Shown: piece by piece, positions 33,373 to 45,892 of the stretch
How the letters are laid out: the number at the start of each line of letters is the position of its first letter
Numbering within the stretch: position 1 is the first letter of the stretch
Source: Ceratodon purpureus
Lineage: Eukaryota > Streptophyta > Bryopsida > Pseudoditrichales > Ditrichaceae
Direction: 5' to 3'
Assembly (NCBI GenBank): GCA_014871385.1
Contig: CM026431.1
Coordinates: 4,256,604-4,320,603, forward strand
DNA: 64,000 nt
Made by a program: the position numbers and the translations under genes
Notes under the pieces: model-generated
The model's input: the letters and a program-made list of their open reading frames with translations, nothing else
Told to the model about the DNA's origin: nothing
Database searches by the model: none

Positions 33373-33450
33373 CGGAACCTCTTGATTCTTTCACCAAAAC
33401 ATGATGATAGTCCTAGCCTTTCACACATGAATGAGTTTTCGATCCTATAA
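33373..33450 (+). repeat. Dispersed direct repeat, copy 2 (about 78 bp)
   Basis: Diverged second copy of 32527-32603, placed just past the decayed coding remnant. The pair brackets about 770 bp, which could reflect a duplicated exon end or an old insertion. Confidence 0.75.
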
Positions 33451-33952
33451 CGTCATGGTAATTCCTTTTTTAAAGTCCTAAAAAGAAAATTTAAGATGTT
33501 GTGACTACATATATTATTTTAATGACATTTTTTAAATTTTGATGTAATGGACACTTTTATACGGTCATTTGGAGCATATTTCAAAAAAAAAATGTTCTTC
33601 CAAATAAATTATCTACAAATTAGAGGATGTCAAATTTATATACTCTAAAAAGAAATTAATCCGGACTATTTTAATGTCACAAAAATGATAATCCGAATCA
33701 TTCCTTTTAGTGTTTTCTTGGAATTGGAACAGTTTTCCGGTGACTATATGTAAGGATTAATCTGGAAAGTTAAAAACACCTTTTTAACAATAAAATTAAT
33801 TATTTCTTATACATAGAGACTATGTTGTGTAGAAAATTAGTAAGTAGGAGGGAAGCGGGCATTTGAGTGTGCTTAACATACTTGCAAAGCAAAAGGGCGA
33901 ACCTCATTTGTCCCAATTGATGTCTTTTTGCTTACCCATATAGGACTTGTGC

Positions 33953-34272
33953 TCCATTTGAAGTTGCTATAAGAATTCATCTAAGAATTTAAAAAAACAT
34001 CTTGAGGTATGCCAATCATGATATTCTTATCATGAATAATTGATTCCATTCTTAAAAAAAAGATAGTCAAAATAAACAAAAAAAATCTATAACTTTTAAT
34101 TAATTTTAAGAAACAAAACATTACTAAATGTTTTGTGCCAAACAAAATCTTTTTTAGTTATATTTTTTAACCATGTTTAAAACTAATTCAAAAGAGCTTT
34201 ATCTATAACTAAAAATTCAAGTTATTTTGAATAAAATATTATTGAAACTTGAAATAACTTATTGATAGATCT
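33953..34272 (+). repeat. AT-rich dispersed repeat, copy A (about 320 bp)
   Basis: Shares an ordered set of blocks with 34941-35252: TTGAAGTTGCTAT-like start, CTTGAGGTA, AATCATGAT, AAGATAGT-AAAATAAACAAA, TTTAA-ACTAATT, GCTTTATCTAT-ACTA, ATTGAAAC. A shorter third copy is near 31191-31262. Old, diverged repeat family of unknown type. Confidence 0.6.
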
Positions 34273-34940
34273 ACGCGGTTTGGAGCAATATTCACTTCAT
34301 GATTGGAGAAATTCTCCATGTATACTAGGTTGCCAACTTGTGACAAAGAAAAAATCAGGGCTGCAACAAAGAAAAGACTTCAACTAAGATTATTACTTCT
34401 ATGAAGAATTTAGTTAAAATGATGAAAGAAACAAAGGAGAAAAAGGCTGCCACAACACACTACATAAACAAAATTTGATCGTGGTCCTACTCATCATTCA
34501 TGGTTGTCTAATTGGACAAATCCTCGTCACATATGGTGTTTCAAATCATGTTCACTTCGTAACTTATCATCTAAAGTTTTGGTGTCGGTTAAAGATACCA
34601 TTGTACCAAGAATAATAATACAAAAACATATATACTCTATAATTGAAATAAAAAATGATTAATTTTATTATTATTTTTAAATATATAAAACAACTAACAA
34701 TTTATTTCATTTCATAAATTGGTACAAAATTGGCATTACTCAATATTTTAAATAAATTTTTAAACGTTTTTAAGTGATTTTGACATATTTTAATTTTGGA
34801 ACCAAAAAATTTAATTAAAAATATTAATAACATTTCAATTTAGTTAAAAAAAAATTTGTATACTTAGAAGCATAAGTGATTAAAACCACATTGATCAATT
34901 CAATTGCAACAGTGATTGTTAATTAATGTTTATCAAAAAA

Positions 34941-35252
34941 TAATTCATTTAAAATTGCTATAGAAGTTTATTTAAGAATTAAAAGGACTTTTGAGGTAAG
35001 TTGATTATGATAATCAAATCATGATTAATTTTTCTTTATAAAATAAGATAGTTAAAATAAACAAAACAAAGTTATAGCCTTTAAAAACTTTTTAGAAATT
35101 TGTACTTTAAAAACAAATTGTATGAATAAAAATTTATATCTTAATTATATTAGTAATCAAGTTTAAGACTAATTAAACAAGTCTTTATCTATGACTATAA
35201 ATTTAAGTTATTATTAAAAAAATATTGAAACCTTAAATGACATATTTATGAG
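34941..35252 (+). repeat. AT-rich dispersed repeat, copy B (about 310 bp)
   Basis: Diverged copy in the same orientation as 33953-34272, about 1 kb further on. No coding sequence or clear termini. Confidence 0.6.
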
Positions 35253-37474
35253 AGAGATTATGCAAGATACTGTTAGATGGATTATTCTTGTTAGGTTACT
35301 AGCTCATTTCTTCATATTATTAGCTCATTGGTAAGCTCTTCATTGTAAGTTGCGGGAAAAGTCACTTATCCAAAAAGTCCTCTCAAACCGTAAGTGGAAT
35401 TAGCCAGTAGTTCCATCCACATGCAACATAGTTAGGAAATGATAGACTGTGCATTTGAGAGGACACGCTACAAATTGTACTTAATCTTTAGAGACATGTA
35501 TCGGCTTTAAATGCACCATGAATAATCCTTGAAAACGACCCGGATGTTGACGTTGACCTTGATTTTAACAATATCCTAGTTTTCAATGGTGAATTTAAGA
35601 CTGTCAACAATCAGTTTTTTGTAGCTTCTTTAAAATTGTTAAAATTAGGTTTCTAAAACATTTTCATGGATATTTATTGCATGGATACATATATATGATA
35701 ATTTCCATGTCTTTAAAGTCACATGTCTTCATATGTAAATGAATGTTTAGTTTGTAAAAACATCAATTAAGAGTTAGTAGAACAAGTGCAATAGTTTATT
35801 GGAGTGTTGTGTAGGAATGGAGTGTAAGAAATCTATGAAGAGTAATGAATTCTTGAACATTACTCAACATGATAGGTGAAATGAGAGGCGAAGCGCAAGA
35901 AATTAGTGATTGGACGCAAAAAGTCAGGGAGGGGCGCAAAAATTTCCACATATTAAAAAAGGACTACATCTTTCGACCATCCCCTCTACACTTTTATTTT
36001 TGTATTGGAAATGAACCACACTATGTATTGACGTTCTTTGTTGCAATAATAATCTTGATACTTTTGTTTTGGCCACAACAATATTCTTGATATAAAAAAA
36101 TTCTCTATGTATGTGTCTTGGCAACTTGAGATTAGAGATGAAGTGAATATACAACGAAAGTGGATAGATTTAAAGGACATGCCTAGACCGATCGTACCCT
36201 CCAAGACATGCACCGGCCTGACGAAGGGTTTATGATAAGAAAGCATTGTAGCAGCATAGCAAAAGTAGACACATAGCAACCAACATTCTTGACTTATCAA
36301 TAAGAGGTATTCAATATTGATTAATTATACCAATAATAATGTTCTAATAACCTAAAAACTCTTTAATTAAAATAAGAAGCTTTATATAATTTTGACAATT
36401 ATTTAAAAATAATTATAGAACAACATTAGCATTTTGTAAAATTGGTAGCTTTTAAACTCATCAGGGACAATTGTCCTAGAATGGGCTTTTTAAAATTTCG
36501 GATAATTACCTGTGATGTCAATTTTAAATATTTGTTCTTAAAAGCTTTTGTGAATGTAGGCCATAAGAAGAACTTTGAGGAAATCTATTCTTTTTCATTA
36601 GACATTTAAAAAAATAGTTATGGCACCCGAAAAGGAATTTTGTATGAGGTGGGCAATTTGGGCAGCCATGCTAAATATATTTGTTACCTTTGAGATTTTT
36701 CCTATAAATACTTAATGTCGTCATATTTGAGATTTTCCAAAAAAAACTTGTTTCTGTACAAGATGTTCATTCCACAAAAGATCAAAGTTCTCTCACTGTT
36801 TGGGGTAATGTATCAAAAAAACTTCTTCATTCCTTCATAAAAGTTAGAAAATTTGATTTTTTAGGATGATTTTTTTAAAAAAAAAATTTTTTCCACTTAA
36901 AAGGGTGGACATCAATCTTTACTTTGACCGTTTGTATTAGGACCTATGAAATAATGGATTTTTTAAGAAAGAAATATGAATTAGCATTCTTGTATATTCA
37001 ACTTAATAAAAATACTGTTTTCAGCATGCTACTGCTATTAATTAACTAACTCAATTGTCTTTGTTATGCACCAAAACCTCCAAAATCATAATGCATAAAA
37101 AAAAATTAAAAATAAAAGATTATAGTATGTCAACCTACTGTAAAATTGTGTAAAAACTTAAAAAAAGGTTTGTTTTCAAATTTCAATTGCTATAATCTTC
37201 TACTCTCTACGGTCGATTATGATGAAATTTTTTCACCTATTTACTATAATAATACAGTTATAGATCTTACAGTTAGATTCAAAAAATAATGATGTTTAAT
37301 CATTCATGCTTTTTATATTAGAAATGGCAGTTTTAGAGCATTTTTTTGATGAAACATAGTCAAAGAACTTTAGGGGTTCATATTTTTTTATTTTGAAATC
37401 CGAAAAAATCATTGAAGCTAAAATGCTTGAAGTTTAGGCACTAATGGGGCTATTTTTTCCTCTAATGTAACTCC
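35253..37474. other. AT-rich gene-free DNA upstream of the F-box gene
   Basis: No gene was recognised; long A/T runs throughout. Balanced composition resumes only near 37.5 kb. Confidence 0.4.
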
Positions 37475-37580
37475 CCATCCAAAGAGACCAAACTTCATTC
37501 AAAGAGACCAAACCTCGTCCAAAGATACCATTCTCCATCCAAAGATACCAAATTCATCCAAAGAGACCAAAGTCATCCAC
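37475..37580. repeat. Minisatellite (CATCCAAAGAGACCAAA-type) in the F-box gene leader region
   Basis: About five to six imperfect 18-22-bp units: CCATCCAAAGAGACCAAA, CATTCAAAGAGACCAAA, CGTCCAAAGATACCATT, CCATCCAAAGATACCAAA, CATCCAAAGAGACCAAA. It ends about 170 bp before the start codon, so it may lie in the promoter or 5' UTR. Confidence 0.85.
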
Positions 37581-37595
37581 CGAGAAGGGAAAAGG

Positions 37596-37721
37596 ATGGC
37601 GAGGGAAGAAGCAGGAAGGTTTAAAAGGCTGGAGGAAGTAGAGAGAGAGAGAGGCAGCATCGCCGGCAGCGATGCAGCGCGAGGAGCCATGAGAGCTCGG
37701 AAGCCCAACCGGGGACGCTGA
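37596..37721 (+). promoter_or_regulatory. Possible 41-codon uORF before the F-box gene
   Basis: ATG at 37596 opens a frame of 41 codons, Arg/Glu-rich, ending with TGA at 37719-37721, 25 bp before the main start codon. Whether it is in the mRNA is not known from the sequence. Confidence 0.3.
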
Positions 37722-37746
37722 TCCCACACGCCGGGGGCTCCTCGCA

Positions 37747-40700
37747 ATGATGCACAATCCGGGGATCAAGAGCTCCAAGGGGCACTTGCAGCTGCACGCG
37801 AACACGAAGACGATGACGGGCACGAGCACGAGCACGAGGACGGAGGCGGAGGCCAAGGCCAAGAGGATCGGCAAGGTGTCGTGGGGCGGTGCAGCTGCAG
37901 ATGTGCTGCTGCACATCTTTGCGCGTCTGCCTGCTGCCTCGCTCGCTCACGTTTCCGCCGTCTGCACTTCGTGGTATCTCTCTCTCACTTTTGAATCTTC
38001 TCGAAATTGTTTGAGTTTTTTTGGGAATTAATTATGAGGTTTGATCGGGAGGTTTGGTTGAGTCGCGGTGTGCGTTTTTGGAGATCATTTGGAGTTTTGG
38101 GTTTTTGTTTTTTTAGGGGGAGATTGTTTTGTTTTGATTTTGGATTTCTTAAGTTTATTTTATAGTTTAGGTTCGTTGGTGGATTGTGGTTAAATTGTGG
38201 AAGGGAGGTTGATATTTTATGCATGTATGTATGTATGTAGGTTTCATGTTGAGGATTGGGAGTGTGATGTGTTTGCAGGCATAATGTTGTAGTGAATTGC
38301 TCATTTTTATGGAAGAAAGGAATTGAGGAGCAGGAGAAGGAGCTGAAATTTAGGTTTCCGAAGCTGGATATCACGTTAACGAAAGAATTGGATTCTAAAA
38401 CGAGAGCAATTGCAATGCGTCAACGGGTCCATCTCGTTCATGGTACCATGGATTCTCGTTGGTGGAAGGCCCACCCATCAAGGCAAGCGCTCTGTCTTTT
38501 GATTTTTTTTTTTTTGATGAATGGTTTTTGGGATTTTACTTTCATTAATAAGATGTGAAGTTTGACTCTTTAAACATTGGGATATAAGGAGTTTGCTATC
38601 ATTGTTCGGTTGATTTAAACCTTATTGCATGGATATGGAGTTTTCAAAGTGTTGCTAGAACTGACCTGTATGGGTTAGGTGGGGTTTTTAATATGGGAGA
38701 GACAGGGTAGATTGCTGCCGCATGAATATGGACACAATTGTCAGTGGCTCTATTGATCAGGTGCATTCCTTAGCATATGTCGTCATAACCAGATCTGGAT
38801 GTTCTCTTCCGTGGAGTTCTTGGACTGTGAAGTCGCAGAGATGGAATGGTTCTTAAGCTTTAGCTTGTAGTGCATATTTGAAAACCCAGCTTTAGAACGG
38901 TGTTTGATTTTCAGTTCGATTCACTAGTTTTATACTGTTTATGAACTGGAAGTATCCTATGCGAGTCCTCCCTGTCCGCTTACTTTTTAAGTGCATTTGT
39001 ATGTTTAGACTATACGAGTGTGGTCTGCAACGTCTCTACATTGTTTGGAGGAGTACAAAGTTCCTAAGCCTAAATCAGCTATAGTTGATCTTGAGTTTGA
39101 TTTGAACAAGGTAAAAACTCAACATTTGTTACTGTGACTGTGTTGTTCATCTTTAACTGTAGAGCACTGGATTTCCCTGTTTGAACTCCTGAAGTGCATG
39201 AATGAACAGCTGTATCTAGTAATGAATTGTCTTCTGTATAGACAGGTAGAGGATTTCATGATTGTTCTCTGAATTATATCTCAGGAATCTGTATACGTGC
39301 AGTAACTTTACAATGCTGACAATGTGGTGTCATAATGACGTTGACTTAGAAGAATATTGTTTAGTACTTGAAATTCGGGACACGGGGCAGATTGTAGCAG
39401 CTGCAGGGACGGAGGTTTGGATTTGGAATCGAAATAGAGGAGGACGCGTGACTCACAAAATGGGTGGCCATAGTCTGCGTCTCTATTGCTTAGGGTATGA
39501 TTGGCTATTAGCCGCAGCAGCTCTTTATATCTTGAGCAGATAAACTATGTTGTGCTTTTCAAGCAAGGAGTCCTGAAGTGCTAATATTTCCCTACTTTTG
39601 AGATGCAGCTGTACAGAATCGGAGGTTGCTGTTGGCTGCGCTGATGGTACTGCCCGCATTTACGATCTGTATGGTGGTCGCTGCTCTCGCATATTGAGGT
39701 CGTACTCTTTTTTCCCTTTGAAGATAGTTACTTTCCTGAACTTGAGGTCCTCTAAAGTGGAGGCAGAGTGTTGCACATATTACTTCATAACGTAGTTGCA
39801 TCACATCTAGCCAAGAAATGACTTGGAAAATGATTTAATTGCTCAAGAGCAAGACACTTTAGTGATGGCTTTTCATTTTACGCCTGTGAATATTGCGCCT
39901 TCAATGGATAAAAATTAGACCCTTCGTTTGCTTCAGCTGCAACGTGTATTTACTGAATTTAATCACTTGTGAGAACATATTTCGCTGATATTTTCAAGGA
40001 TGCAGGTGCCATTCTGCAGCTGTGTCGACCTTATGTATTCAAGAAGAGATGCAATTGCTAGCTAGTGGGTCTAGGGATGGCTCTGTGCAAGTTTGTGACA
40101 GCTCATCTGGCGATATTGTGGCTCGTCTTTTGCGACCAAATTCTATGAGAGGTATAACTTCTCGTTTCACTTTATACTTTGCGCTAGTACTTGGATCTAC
40201 CTGGTTAACAAATACATATACAAACTTGGGGAGACATGTAATTTAGGGAACTTTTAAATCCCTCGTTAGACCAAAATGTTGAAATTTATTTCACATTTTC
40301 GCACTATATTAGATATACAGTGCCTTGTTAATTTGTTTATCTTTTTTCCACCAACGTCTATCTTTCTTCTTCTGGTTTGCCCCTATGAGGTATTTCTTCT
40401 CAAAGATTTTATTTGCTCTGCAGAGGTGGAGTGCTTGCAGTGGGGTAGAAATGGCCACTTTCTATTTGCGGGGACATCAGTGGGTCGTCTATGTTGCTGG
40501 GATATAAGGTACTTTTTACTGTTCTTGTTCATGGTTCGATCAACTAGTGCCCAGCTCTATTCACTTCTTCCGTCCAGAAAGTTATTACATGATTTGCTAG
40601 TAGTGTGATTGCTTATCTGTGTTGCTAATGAAATGGAGTCTCTGGTTCCGTTTGGAGTTTTATACTATACTGTTCCAATCAGATCTTAGCTGGCCTCGCA

Positions 40701-41125
40701 GCTTGTCCAGTGTTTACACGATTGTCAATCTGTTCCAACCGACTGAACCCCTTTTATTTTTTTATACCAGGAAACAATCAATTCTATGGCAAGAATGCCA
40801 TGACAAGAGTGTTATGAAAAGTCTACATTTGCAAGAATATGCTCCAGAGACACTTGTTACAGGAAGCATGGATGGGAGAGTACGTATGTGGGATTCCTCT
40901 GGAAAGATTCTCAAAACATTTAGACCTAGTGATAGTTCAAGAGCTGATGCTAGTGCCGAGTCAAGCTGGAGTGAGACGGTAGTTCCGCTGAGAGGCGTAT
41001 CCAACAATTCTAGTGTGATGGTGCCTCCAAAACAAGCACCTATCTTGTGCGTCAGGGTTGGTTCAACCCGGGTGCTTACTTCGCACACAGATGGCAGCCT
41101 TGCTCTGTGTCAATTCCAGATCTGA
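37747..41125 (+). CDS. F-box/WD40-repeat protein (At3g52030-like)
   Basis: F-box/WD40 proteins are substrate receptors of SCF ubiquitin ligases. Nine exons: 37747-37973, 38279-38482, 38706-38760, 39009-39110, 39391-39494, 39609-39698, 40006-40151, 40424-40508 and 40771-41125, for 1368 nt and 455 residues; all phases agree. A Thr/Lys-rich N-terminus precedes the F-box at about 43-90 (AAADVLLHIFARLPAASLAH, AVCTSWHNVV, CSFLWKK). WD-repeat blades follow: CRMNMDTIVSGSIDQTIRVW, VAAAGTEVWIW, EVAVGCADGTARIYDL, QLLASGSRDGSVQVCD, FLFAGTSVGRLCCWD and TLVTGSMDGRVRMWD. Intron 2 uses a GC donor (AAG|GCAAGC at 38483), since only that joint keeps the frame and the VDCCRM motif. A minisatellite and a possible uORF precede the start. 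Target unknown. Confidence 0.88.
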
Positions 41126-43660
41126 TAATCATGATATACATCAATGGAATGACTTATTCTGAATGGCTGTCATGTTTTAGGCTTGCTTACATACTTCTGT
41201 TACGTTTTTTATGCTAGTCCTGACGTCTTGTTCCAGTTTAAGTGAATCAAATTGTGTGCAGTCGTGTGCAATATGGGTTTATTGACTGGTTTCGTCTTGA
41301 AGATCTTTTCGAGCTGACAATGAGCACATGACGACATACTATAGCGTTAGAAAGACACAAACGTGTATGGAAGATCACGCGTATGGGTCTGCCTGACTCC
41401 TTTACATGGCAGGCTCTCACCTGCATCGTCGACACATTCTCCTAAGTAGGCTGGGAGCTGTTGAGAGAGTGGGAGGGTTAGGCTTCTACTCTAGAGTTCT
41501 TGAAGCTGAAGAGCAATTTGCAGAGCAGCTTAGATTTGGTTTGTTCTCGCTGAAGTAAGTTACACTGACGTGGACACATTGGGTCTGAATCTGCAAAACT
41601 TGGTTTCAAGAGAAATCACTGGTAGCAACGTTGCAACGCTGTGAGTGTTGTCAGGGAATTCTTCTGCTGTGGCTCAGTGCCTCCTACTGTAAAAATCTGT
41701 GCAACACTCGTTGATTCAGTGATGATTCACTGCATCACTCTGCAAATCAATCAGATATGGTACCAGTTCAGTAAGCATAGTGGGAGTCTCACGAAGTCAC
41801 GAAAACACGACAGAACTTATCTGGATTAAAGCCTGACAAGGTCGGCCTCGTCTGCGATGAAAAACAAAATAACTTTGCCAGGGGAGTAAGTTAAACTTCT
41901 CTCAAAAGTTACAGTAAAATACACTGTTTTCACAATTTGAAAATGGAATCAAGCATTTCATTTCTTAGTAAAAAAACAAAAACAAAAACCCAACAAGAAC
42001 ATGGTCATCACCATTCATTGCCTGTTCATTTCAGTCTCCATCCCTGACCTAATAGTTCTCACACTCCACCTGTGTGTGAGAAATGTGCCCTTCACATCTC
42101 ATAAGGTGGAGGGAGACCAAGTTGGTTGCTGGCATGGAGGGGGACTGAAGTACATTTGTACATTCTTGTGAGTCCGGAACACAAGCAGGCCTCCTGAAAA
42201 TTAAAGACAGCTTCATTCAGATTGATTAATGGTAATTGTGCGGTCTCATCCAAAGACATACATCGGCAGGACTATCGTGTATTCTCCTACGGTTTGATGT
42301 AGAATGTTGCAGCTCAATGACTTGTAAGTTACTGCCTTGTACATTTGTTGTTTGTTGCACCTATTGAACATACAAACATGAACTTCATGATATATAGAAA
42401 AGACAAGGGATGTCTTGTAAGCTCAGAGCACTTAGAGTCAGGCGGGGAAGTGGCCTATGGGGAACTCATCAAAATATGGGTTACCAGCTCTGTTATTTTC
42501 AGAGCAGGAACAGAAACTCATCTGTCTGTCCTACTATCCCTAAACCCATGTCTAGACCTTTGCATTCTCAGCCAAACAGTTTCAGTTAATCTGCTGCCAT
42601 TCACCTAAAACAACCCATGAGCTGATCACTGTTGCAATCACCAAAAAAGATTTCAGAGAATCAAAATTACTGGCTACTTACTTTTTCACAGGTGACACGT
42701 TTTGAAGTGAAAGGAGGAGTCAAGAGTCTTAAGACATCCTTAATCATGTGAAATATTTTGAGACTTGAGCTATGTTTATTCGTGCAATGAGAAGCGGGAG
42801 TTCCTCTTATGTGATTTGGACAAATATTTTGACTACCTCATGGAAAAACTGGAGTTCACATCGAGTTAGAGAAGCTCTTATGGCAAGTAGGGTTAGATTT
42901 TATGAAGTTGAAACAAGTTGTAAGCAGCAAGAGTTGGTTGCTGTTTTGGAGCCAGGAGCAAGAATTAAGGGGAAATGATGATGGAGAATATGATACAGTT
43001 ACACCTGTACATAGAGAGTCATGAATTAGGCTATGTGTTATTATGATGTTAGTTTGTTGAAATCATATACAGTAGTCCACCTGACCAGTGTTTGGTAGCC
43101 TTATTTTACACTGATTATTGAATTCATTGCCTTGTAAGCACAAAGAGTAGTATCGTACTGATTGCAATGTGCCACCCTCCTAGGAAATCTGTGTAAAATG
43201 CCGCCGTTTCACACACACCTACCCATTAATGCAGGCTGAGCTTCATACATTTCACAAGTACCAAAAACAACGTACCCAATAAATTTTCTTAAAGCCGTCA
43301 AATCTAATGCCAGCAAAACACCAAATAGCTCTGTACATGCATCTCATGAGTTCAATTGCATGCCTACAATTGCATCAAAAATTGGAAGTATTTTCCTCTT
43401 CAAAATTATGTACAGTAGAAACATACTTTTATCGAGAATAAAGCAGCAGCTGGCTAGGAGTTGGACAGACTGCAATTGCCAATTGCAAGAGTACAAGCCA
43501 GTGAGAGGCCTCCGTCCCAATTCTTGATATCTTTTGAACCCCTTTGAAAGCCTTTACATATAGCTTTGTTACACTTTCCAATCAGGCTCAAATTAATGTA
43601 TTTCCCTAGTAAACATCCACAATTCACAAGGTATATATCTTTAGAAAGAAACCACTACTA
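41126..43660. other. Gap downstream of the F-box gene, no gene seen
   Basis: Moderate composition with only short open frames (up to 87 codons) and no domain signals. It could hide non-coding transcripts, but nothing in the sequence shows one. Confidence 0.4.
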
Positions 43661-43809
43661 AGGGGCAGTTTACACCGTGGACAAGAGCCGTGACCAAGGA
43701 TAATGAATTAATTCCATGGTCACATGTTGTGGTCACACTTCCATGGTGTCACCTCAGAATTTTTTTATTTTCAAAGCTCTTGGGCCTGTCACTAAGTGTA
43801 AACCAAACT
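43661..43809. mobile_element. Small inverted-repeat element, MITE-like, 149 bp
   Basis: The left end AGGGGCAGTTTACAC and the right end, read in reverse, AGTTTGGTTTACAC form an imperfect terminal inverted repeat that continues to AAGAGC on both arms. TA flanks both ends (43659-43660 and 43810-43811). It is non-coding. The family (mariner or PIF type) is uncertain. Confidence 0.6.
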
Positions 43810-44616
43810 TAGACCAAGACAAATGACTATGAACTAAAAGGTAAGTATGTTGATTTTTAAATAATTGCCTACTAATGGCACTTGTGATACCCTGTCCAAA
43901 GAAAAGTTAAATATTAGAAAAGAATTTATTACCTATGGTCTCCTTGTTTTACAATGAGAAAACCATTTTTGCCTCCGTTAGCAAAATCTAGGGAACCTTT
44001 CAACATTATCCACTAGGCCTAGTTTAGGCCTTTTGAAGACCTTAATTCCTCTTGTCACTTTGCTTTTTTATTCCGGGACAAGTTCAAGGAGCCAATCATA
44101 GATTTTATACCTCCACAGGAACAACTTTTGGTATACCGCCACTAATAAAGGTTCATGCAGGTTTTGGTAGTTTCATTCATAGCACTACCCTCCATTCAAC
44201 TTTGGTCATCTCTATCAGAGTTACTCTTTTTCCATTGTGACCAAAAAACCATCTTTGAGCATGGCCCAATGGTCCATAGTTTTGACATAATGCAGTTCAC
44301 ATGATGGTTACACTACTGTATGGAAGTTACACAGCATCCTCCCAAAAGTACAATCACAGCTGAATAGCTCCACTCTACCCCATATTAAACTCCAACATCC
44401 AGCATCACATCATAAATGCAGAATGATTTCAGAACTCTGCCAGAGCCCCAGTCCCCTAAACCAACACTGTTCAAAACACACCCCCAACTTGTCACCAACT
44501 TAATCCGAGTGAGGCCCAAGCCGCACAACTCACCTCCCAACTTATTAACATCATGTTGCAACACAGAATTTCCGCGGACTCAACTCAACTTATTGGTGAT
44601 CTCAAGTCAAGAAGAG

Positions 44617-44743
44617 TCTGCACCAGAGTTGTGCGGGTATCTCTTAAATCTGCTTCTAATGAACATGAGTATGACCACACTAAATGTTACATGTACCTGT
44701 TGCGTAGATTTGGTGTGATACCCGCACAACTCTGGTCTGCACA
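44617..44743. repeat. Foldback (inverted repeat) with 20-bp perfect core
   Basis: ACCAGAGTTGTGCGGGTATC at 44622-44641 has its exact reverse complement at 44717-44736. Pairing continues inwards imperfectly (AAATCTGC against AAATCTAC). The loop is about 75 nt. The shape suits a miRNA-type precursor or the remains of a small inverted-repeat element; the sequence alone cannot separate these. Confidence 0.7.
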
Positions 44744-45892
44744 TCCAGTGAAGGGACATGGCAGGGTTTACGGACGCTGGCAGGGCACTTTCCAACATAA
44801 ATGATAGTCCTGCTATCTGGCCCTGATGTACATTTCTCCTCACCATTAAGCTGTCTTGTAAGGCCATCACCAGTGCCAACCACTCAGTAGTAGAGTATAT
44901 TGTAAGCTGATCTATGAAGCTCTCTGGCTGCTGGAAATGGCATATTCATGCACATTCCTACAGCATACATACCTGCCTCCTCTGCCATCTCTCATCTCTC
45001 TAGTTGCAACAAACTAAGCTCCACATCAGTCAAACTTCTTCACATTGCCATCTTCCTCTCAAAGCTGTGAGCTTGTGCAATTCCTCAAGTAGAGATTCTA
45101 CTTTTGTGTGTAGACCGACCTGCCATCATCATGGTCTGATCATCAGCTCCTTTTTCGTCATACTCTGCACTCGTTTGGTGTCGATCGTTGTGTCCTCTCT
45201 AGTGGTTGATGAATTATTTCGGAGGTGATGAGTGACCGGTGATGGCTGTCAGTGCTTGCAGCTATGGTGGAAGTACCAGCCGGGTGGGTGCTGAAGGAGA
45301 GGTTATGTGTATGAGATAGTATCAATCAGGTGATCGATCTGCTCTTTTTCATGGAGTAGCTAGCTATTCTGAAGCTTACTTTATTGTGTTGTGAGTGTAC
45401 GAAGCGCTGGTTTTCGTGTGTTGATTGGTTTGTGAGCTGATACTCGAGACGATGATGTTAGTCATAGCTGGAAAGTTCGCTCTTTGTGTTCGTTGTTTTC
45501 TGTTGGAAAATTTGCGGATCAGAAAACGGTTCTGTCTTCGAAGTTTTATTTCTTGTCTGGTTAACGTTAAATTCTGCGACCAGGAGAGCTACATTGCTGA
45601 AGATGACTCCCAGTGAGGAACTCGGTGCACAGATCGAGCTTGAGTTTTAGGTTTTCGGCCATAGCTACAGTATTACCATCTGCCACAGGAAAGAGGATAG
45701 TTGTGAAGAGGATCTGATGACAGAACATGAGCGTTTGTGTAACATGGAGAACATGTTATCACTAAATCGTGAGGTTCGTTTCTGCAGGTGGGTTAAGGGC
45801 TCCACAACCTGTTGCGAGCTTTGGCTGCAGCTGGAGTGAACAATGAGACTAGAGTGACATGAAGGAGTTCTAGTAAAGGCGCGAGTTGCAAG
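44744..45892. other. Upstream region of the ARM-repeat gene
   Basis: No coding exon was recognised. Stop codons lie close upstream of the ARM gene start. Part of this region may be a 5' UTR, possibly with an intron. Confidence 0.4.

Noticed and set aside
29688-37474. A full LTR retrotransposon in the AT desert
   Set aside because: No gag-pol frame, primer-binding site or matching long terminal repeats were found; the repeats seen are short and diverged.
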